This document shows positions 60,081 through 64,000 of a stretch of DNA of 64,000 bases, one piece after another. The DNA lies in the NCBI RefSeq assembly GCF_002949735.1, contig NZ_CP026681.1, positions 3,472,001 through 3,536,000 on the forward strand, read 5' to 3'. The position numbers were made by a program, and so were the translations under genes. Position 1 is the first letter of the stretch; the number at the start of each line of letters is the position of its first letter. A model generated the notes under the pieces. It was not told where the DNA came from. It saw only the letters and a program-made list of their open reading frames with translations, and did no database searches. This stretch comes from Nostoc sp. 'Peltigera membranacea cyanobiont' N6. GTDB lineage: Bacteria > Cyanobacteriota > Cyanobacteriia > Cyanobacteriales > Nostocaceae.

Positions 60081-60527
60081 GGCTTCACCGTTATAGGATG
60101 TTTGAAAAGTAGTTGGTTGTGATTTTAGCTACTTATTAATCCCCCCTGACACGGTGTAGACACAAGTCTTCTAGAGTTGCGCTACAGGCTTTTGATCCCC
60201 CCAACCCCCCTTAAAAAGGGGGGCAAAAAGCTCTCAAAGTCCCCCTTCTTAAGGGGGATTTAGGGGGATCAATACACATTTTGTACCCAGCAAAAATATG
60301 TGTGTACACCGTAGCCTTAAAAAGGGGGGAACTAGAATCAAAGTCCCCCAATTTATCGGGGGATTTAGGGGATCTAAAACGTTCTGCTACTGACAAAAGG
60401 ACTTTTCAAACATCCTCTTAGCCCTTCCACAAGGAAATGGGAGGGCAACAGTCAAACTGGTACTTAGTTCAATCTTCAAAACTAGTATCTACTAACAAAG
60501 CGTTTCATAAATTTGTAGGAGTTTTAT
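60081..60527. other. Intergenic region with a diverged family 3 element
   Basis: It holds the element at 60151-60314 and a further palindromic GGGGGAACTAG...CCCCCAATTTATCGGGGG stretch to about 60375. No gene. Confidence 0.6.
60151..60314. mobile_element. Miniature element, family 3, diverged copy
   Basis: Right end TGTGTGTACACCGTAG is intact; left end ACGGTGTAGACACAAG is decayed. The interior is GATCCCCCCAACCCCCC / GGGGGATTTAGGGGGATC, in reverse orientation to the copy at 44940. No target duplication is visible. Confidence 0.65.
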
Positions 60528-61190
60528 ATGTTGAATGCAACTTTTATCAAAGGAAGAATTCACAAGGCTATGGTTTTTAGCTTCTTGGGCTTGAGCAGTT
60601 TCACTATTGCCTCCCCTTCTTTTGCTGCCAGTCTTAATTTAAGCAATTGGGACAAATTGGGTGATGTTGTTGCAGTTCCAAGTCAAGCGATGCTAACAAA
60701 TGCCTTCGCTGATGGCAATGATGATGCTGACAACTATAATGTCTCAGGTAATAACCCAGATTATATTAGCTCCTTAGAAACTTTTTTAAGTCTCAATCCC
60801 GGATCGCTTGGTCTTGATGCCACCGAAGGTTCTGCGATTAAAACAGCTTTAAATGTCCTGGCTGGAGATGCGATCGGTTTCGACTATTCCTTTTTAAGCT
60901 ATGATACTTTCTCCAGCGATCGCGCCTTTGTAACTATTAGCAACTCAGTTATCCCTCTAACTGGAAGTGAACCTTTTAGCTATACATTTGCAACATCTGG
61001 CATCTACAACATTGGCATTGGCGTTACCGATGTAAATGATACTTTTGGCTCATCAATATTGTCGTTAACAAATGCTTCAGTGACAAATTCCAATCCTCAA
61101 CCAGTCCCAGAACCTTTAACTACCCTTGCTTCTATTTTGGCTGGCAGCTTTGGAGTTATGTTAAAGAGAAAAGATATAAAAAAAGCTTAA
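60528..61190 (+). CDS. PEP-CTERM sorting-domain protein
   Basis: A 220-residue exported protein. The signal peptide ends at about residue 33 (SFTIASPSFAA-S). The body is beta-rich and acidic, without a known domain. The C-terminus is a PEP-CTERM signal: PVPEPLTTLASILAGSFGVM then LKRKDIKKA. It would be anchored or processed at the surface by exosortase. GGAG lies eight bases before the ATG (TAGGAGTTTTAT). A Asp-rich stretch (DGNDDADNYN) could bind calcium, in keeping with the RTX neighbour; this is speculative. Confidence 0.85.
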   Translation: MLNATFIKGRIHKAMVFSFLGLSSFTIASPSFAASLNLSNWDKLGDVVAVPSQAMLTNAFADGNDDADNYNVSGNNPDYISSLETFLSLNPGSLGLDATEGSAIKTALNVLAGDAIGFDYSFLSYDTFSSDRAFVTISNSVIPLTGSEPFSYTFATSGIYNIGIGVTDVNDTFGSSILSLTNASVTNSNPQPVPEPLTTLASILAGSFGVMLKRKDIKKA

Positions 61191-61965
61191 TCAAATTAGT
61201 TGCAAAAAAATAGGGAGCATCCCAATTTTGCTTAAATCTTTTCCCTCACCCCCAGCCCCTCTCCCATCTTTGGGAGAGGGGAGAGATAATTCTAGTTCCC
61301 CTTCTCCCAAAGATGGGAGAAGGGGTTAGGGGATGAGGGCTATCAAGATTTTTGCACTTTGGGATGTTCCCAAAAAATATAGGTTGGGTTGACGCAAGGA
61401 AACCAAATACTCTGATTCATGTTGGGTTTTGCGTTGCTCAACCCAACCTACGCCTAATCCATATTATCCAAACTTGATATTACCCATGCGGGAACTGTTA
61501 TAAGTAATGCTTAAGCCATAGTTAATACAACTTAAACAGTACTTATTAATGGTGAAGCTGTAGTTACAGACGCTAATTATATGATAAGTAAAGTTGAAGC
61601 TGTAGTTAATACAAATTAAGCATTTATTATAAATACTTATTGTATGATAAGTAATGCTTAAACTGTAGTTAAGACAGCTTATTCTGTGGTTATGAATGCT
61701 GAAGCTATAGTTAACACAGCTTCTTCTGTGGTTATAAATGCTGAAGCTATAGTTAACACAGCTTCTTCTGTAGTTATAAATGCTGAAGCTATAGTTAACA
61801 CAGCTTCTTCTGTAGTTATAAATGCTCAAGCTGTAATTAAGATTTGATAAATGCTTCAGATAAATTAAGAGAATTTACCAGTAGTTATCTCATAAAAAGG
61901 ATAATTATTTTTGTGGATTTTGCTGAAGCAGAATGTATTTTCAGTAGGGCATAGTAACTATATAA
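61191..61965. repeat. Repeat-filled intergenic region
   Basis: Three structures: an inverted repeat at 61244-61338 (CCTCACCCCCAGCCCCTCTC facing GAAGGGGTTAGGGGATGAGG), a second at 61380-61450 (TAGGTTGGGTT facing AACCCAACCTA), and the 42-bp tandem array described separately. The 121-codon minus frame at 61464-61829 is the array read in one of its open frames. Confidence 0.7.
61500..61847. repeat. Degenerate 42-bp tandem repeat array
   Basis: The three best units (about 61695-61820) each begin AATGCTGAAGCTATAGTTAA and continue CACAGCTTCTTCTGT-GTTATA. Towards 61500 the units decay and shorten. As 42 is divisible by three, both strands stay open: NAEAIVNTASSVVI units on plus (51 codons from ATG 61692) and SIYNYRRSCVNYSF units on minus (121 codons). 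Confidence 0.75.
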
Positions 61966-62382
61966 ATGTTACAAATGACTAAATTTATGTCTTTGAGAAA
62001 ACGTACATCCCGCGTTCTAGAAAATGCTGAGTTAAGATTTGCTGGACTCAAAGCAATTGATGTGAATCTGGATCTTGGAGATACTTGTAACTTAAAAAGC
62101 CTGACAGAACTAATTGAGCAATTACGCACCAAGTTAGAAGCTCATAATACCTCTCTTAGCACGATTGACTCTTCCAAAGTAGAAATTGAAGAGTTAGAAC
62201 AAACCTTGGGTACTTTCTCTGAGAAAATGCTTATGGGAATTGGCTTTAAATACGGCAAAGATAGCCGCGAATATGAGATGGCTGGTGGAGTTCGCAAAAG
62301 TGAACGTATTCGTAAAAGCAGGGCGACTCGCTTAAAAACTGTTGCACAAAAAGCATCTAGCCGGGGCACTCAACCTTCGTAA
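61966..62382 (+). CDS. Conserved cyanobacterial hypothetical protein
   Basis: A 138-residue charged soluble protein. A helical, probably coiled-coil middle (LIEQLRTKLEAHNTSLSTID) precedes the block GFKYGKDSREYEMAGGVRKS then ERIRKSRATR, which I recall from many cyanobacterial hypothetical proteins. It is rich in Lys/Arg at both ends, so nucleic-acid binding is conceivable. Starts at 61966, 61978 or 61987 are all possible; none has a good ribosome site. A hairpin overlaps the stop codon. Confidence 0.65.
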   Translation: MLQMTKFMSLRKRTSRVLENAELRFAGLKAIDVNLDLGDTCNLKSLTELIEQLRTKLEAHNTSLSTIDSSKVEIEELEQTLGTFSEKMLMGIGFKYGKDSREYEMAGGVRKSERIRKSRATRLKTVAQKASSRGTQPS

Positions 62383-62409
62383 ATGCGTAGGATAAGCTGT
62401 TACGCATTT
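62381..62409 (+). terminator. Hairpin terminator
   Basis: AAATGCGTA (62381-62389) pairs with TACGCATTT (62401-62409), starting within the stop codon of the preceding gene. Confidence 0.55.
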
Positions 62410-62554
62410 AATATCATTTCCGCTTGATTACTTATTAAACCCGAAGAACCCCAAAGAGCTAAAGCTCACTGTAAAACCTCCGTTTTCCTGGGCTTGGCGT
62501 TGGTGCAGCCTCTCCAAGAGTTGGGTCGAACTGCTCAGTACAAGTGCCCAATTA

Positions 62555-63334
62555 TTAAAACTCGCGTTGTGAAAAGATAAAAATAGCGATCGCTAACAAC
62601 ATGCCACTATAAAGTAAACCATAGCCAGCATTTGTAATCAGTGCAGTTGTGTCAGGTAATGCTTGCAGACCATAAACGGCATCATTTTTTAAATCTAATC
62701 GAGATAAATCTGGCAAGATGAGAAATAAACCTTGAGTTAAACCTTCCATACCAGGGTTACGACTCAGACGACCGAGTTGTACTAAATCTTGAGTAATATT
62801 TCCAATTAAATATACTGCAAAGGTTAAAATTGTCGCTAGCAAGGAAGCAGTAAAAACACCGAAGGTAATAGCTACAGCAGTGATTAATGACAACTGCAAT
62901 AATAAGAAAATTGCAGCAATTAAAATACTCGCTGTTGGATGAGGAATGTTACCAAATTGCAGAAATATCAGATAAATTGCTGTCATCGTGGCGACAAGTA
63001 CAGCTAATACTGCGGATAAACCTAAGTATTTGCCGATGATAATTTCGCTACGGCTGACAGGTTTAGCAATTAACACCAAAATAGTGCGTTTTTCAATTTC
63101 TTTATTAACCAGTCCCGTACCAACAAATATCGTCACAATTAGCCCGATGGCATTCATCGCCGCCATCCCGAAGTCTAAAAACATTTTGTCTTCAGTGGTA
63201 GCTGCAAATTCAGGAAGGACGCGGAAGGCAATGGCGAGGATTAGCGCATAAAAACCAATAATATATAGGATGCGATCGCGTACCACTTCCTGAAACACGT
63301 TCTTTGCTAGTACAAAAATTCTGTTAATAGTCAT
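62555..63334 (-). CDS. ABC-2 type transporter permease
   Basis: A 259-residue membrane protein with six helices. The cytoplasmic N-terminus reads IFVLAKNVFQEVVRDRILYI, and between helices 2 and 3 is the conserved GTGLVNKEIEKRTILVLIAK-PVSR segment that contacts the ATPase in ABC-2 exporters (NosY type). The ATP-binding subunit is not in the window and may be past the right edge or elsewhere. Substrate unknown. The gene's 5' flank is a heptamer repeat tract, and the next gene upstream is the hypothetical at 63463. Confidence 0.85.
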   Translation of the reverse strand: MTINRIFVLAKNVFQEVVRDRILYIIGFYALILAIAFRVLPEFAATTEDKMFLDFGMAAMNAIGLIVTIFVGTGLVNKEIEKRTILVLIAKPVSRSEIIIGKYLGLSAVLAVLVATMTAIYLIFLQFGNIPHPTASILIAAIFLLLQLSLITAVAITFGVFTASLLATILTFAVYLIGNITQDLVQLGRLSRNPGMEGLTQGLFLILPDLSRLDLKNDAVYGLQALPDTTALITNAGYGLLYSGMLLAIAIFIFSQREF

Positions 63335-63460
63335 TTGTCATTTGTCATTTGTCATTTGTCATTAACAAGAAGAGAAGAACTTTCTGTTTGCTCCAATCTC
63401 CAATCTCCAATCTCCAATTCCCAGTCCCCAGTCCCCAGTTCCCAATCCCCAATCCCCACT
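63335..63460. repeat. Heptamer STRR tract
   Basis: TCATTTG repeated five times (63331-63362), then CAATCTC units and CCAGTCC/CCAATCC units to about 63460. Same class as 23258 and 31605. It lies between the ABC permease start and the stop of the next gene, so it could affect the permease leader. Confidence 0.8.
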
Positions 63461-63462
63461 TA

Positions 63463-64000
63463 TCACTGTTGTGGAGGTGGCGCTCCTGGAATTAATCTAC
63501 TGGCGCGATCGCATTCAATTTCTGCAACTGGAATCTTATTCCCTGAATTACTGGTTACTGCAACTGGTTCAATTCGACAAGATTTTCTTAAGTAATAGCC
63601 CCGTGGGTTAGAACTTGGGCCGCTCCAAATACTTAATAAGTCTAATATATATCCAGATTTAGTATTAGCTACACGCGGTTCAACGCGCCATAAATCCTTC
63701 TCTTCATATTTACCCAGGTTTTTTTGAATTACTCCCCTACCCAGAGTCCTTACTCGTTGTTTTGCATCTAGTAACCATTTCTCTACTTCCGACCAAGATG
63801 TTTTGTCTATTTGTTCTTCTACTATTGGTTGAAGTCTCTCTAGAATTACAACCCCGTTTTGTGGGATTTTTAATCGTTCTTCTGTTCTGACAACAAAGGT
63901 ACTACGTTTAAAAGTATCTGCCTGCAAACTGGGATATTGTTGAAACCAATGATCCATCACAAAATAAAACTGAATCCAGCAACTTAGCAGCATACTACTA
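63463..64000 (-). CDS. Hypothetical protein, possibly continuing beyond the window
   Basis: 176 residues from ATG 63993, but the frame stays open to base 64000, so the true start may be outside. The N-terminal SSMLLSCWIQFYFVM looks like part of a hydrophobic segment, then a soluble region (residues 14-176) ending in SRLIPGAPPPQQ. Read as a membrane-anchored or exported protein of a cyanobacterial family without a name I know. It lies upstream of the ABC-2 permease gene in the same direction, separated by the heptamer tract. Confidence 0.6.
   Translation of the reverse strand, partial: SSMLLSCWIQFYFVMDHWFQQYPSLQADTFKRSTFVVRTEERLKIPQNGVVILERLQPIVEEQIDKTSWSEVEKWLLDAKQRVRTLGRGVIQKNLGKYEEKDLWRVEPRVANTKSGYILDLLSIWSGPSSNPRGYYLRKSCRIEPVAVTSNSGNKIPVAEIECDRASRLIPGAPPPQQ

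Noticed and set aside
61464..61829. 121-residue minus-strand protein made of 14-residue repeats
   Set aside because: Product of a 42-bp tandem array that is open in more than one frame; the plus strand has an equally open repeat frame, and no start context favours either.
63331..63460. CRISPR-like tandem repeats
   Set aside because: Units are 7 bp and directly adjacent without spacers; these are STRR heptamers. No cas genes in the window.

Overview
The window is a piece of chromosome from a filamentous, heterocyst-forming cyanobacterium of the Nostoc/Anabaena group. The evidence is: a hetZ-patU pair (heterocyst differentiation and patterning), tandem amiC septal amidases, a second cyanophycin locus (cphA2 / small ORF / cphB2), PEP-CTERM proteins, many HIP1 octamers (GCGATCGC), heptanucleotide short tandem repeats and several families of small palindromic elements. 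Base composition is moderately AT-rich throughout. No tRNA, rRNA or CRISPR array was recognised.

Layout. 1-6 kb: an edge-truncated PEP-CTERM protein, a GAF-LuxR regulator, a DUF3386 protein, a CPBP protease and a beta-helix/SLH surface protein with a 30-fold Pro-Thr linker. 6-13.5 kb: a PD-(D/E)XK-like/TPR fusion, the cyanophycin cluster, a TPR protein and a phosphoribosyltransferase. 13.6-17.4 kb: family 4 uracil-DNA glycosylase, a DUF559 nuclease framed by inverted repeats, and a membrane TgpA-like protein whose transglutaminase Cys and His are both replaced. 17.4-35 kb: a cell-division/differentiation/envelope block (candidate structured RNA, patU, hetZ, solanesyl diphosphate synthase, murI, amiC2, amiC1, antiporter, SIMPL protein, ssb, mreBCD). 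From memory, its gene content and order resemble the alr0085-alr0101 region of Anabaena PCC 7120. 35-45 kb: msrB, ssuD-ssuE, an intact IS630-type element, glcE-glcF, a HAD phosphatase and gene remnants (NACHT/HEAT C-terminus, Uma2 N-terminus) among small mobile elements. 45-64 kb: accessory, surface and secretion genes. These are a giant glycosyltransferase/two-partner-secretion/CHAT fusion, an HsdR-N nuclease, the TpsB partner, a pentapeptide protein, an NB-ARC STAND ATPase, an RTX lipase, a second PEP-CTERM protein, an ABC-2 permease and a hypothetical protein that runs to the window edge.

How the genes fit together. The 18-35 kb block combines peptidoglycan supply and remodelling (murI, amiC1/2, mreBCD) with heterocyst control (hetZ, patU), as expected where septa must be perforated during differentiation. 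CphA2 and CphB2 would make and degrade cyanophycin, the nitrogen store of heterocyst poles. GlcE/GlcF, possibly with the nearby HAD phosphatase, belong to 2-phosphoglycolate/glycolate metabolism. SsuD/SsuE release sulfite from sulfonates.

Most unusual points: the GT2-TPS-CHAT fusion with a TpsB gene nearby; the catalytically dead transglutaminase; a DUF559 gene whose start region and stop codon lie in inverted-repeat arms; the PD-(D/E)XK-TPR fusion; two miniature elements with perfect 10-bp target duplications and similar internal cores, one of them nested in another element; a 148-bp miniature element with the ends of the IS630 copy; and a strongly self-complementary intergenic region upstream of the TgpA-like gene.
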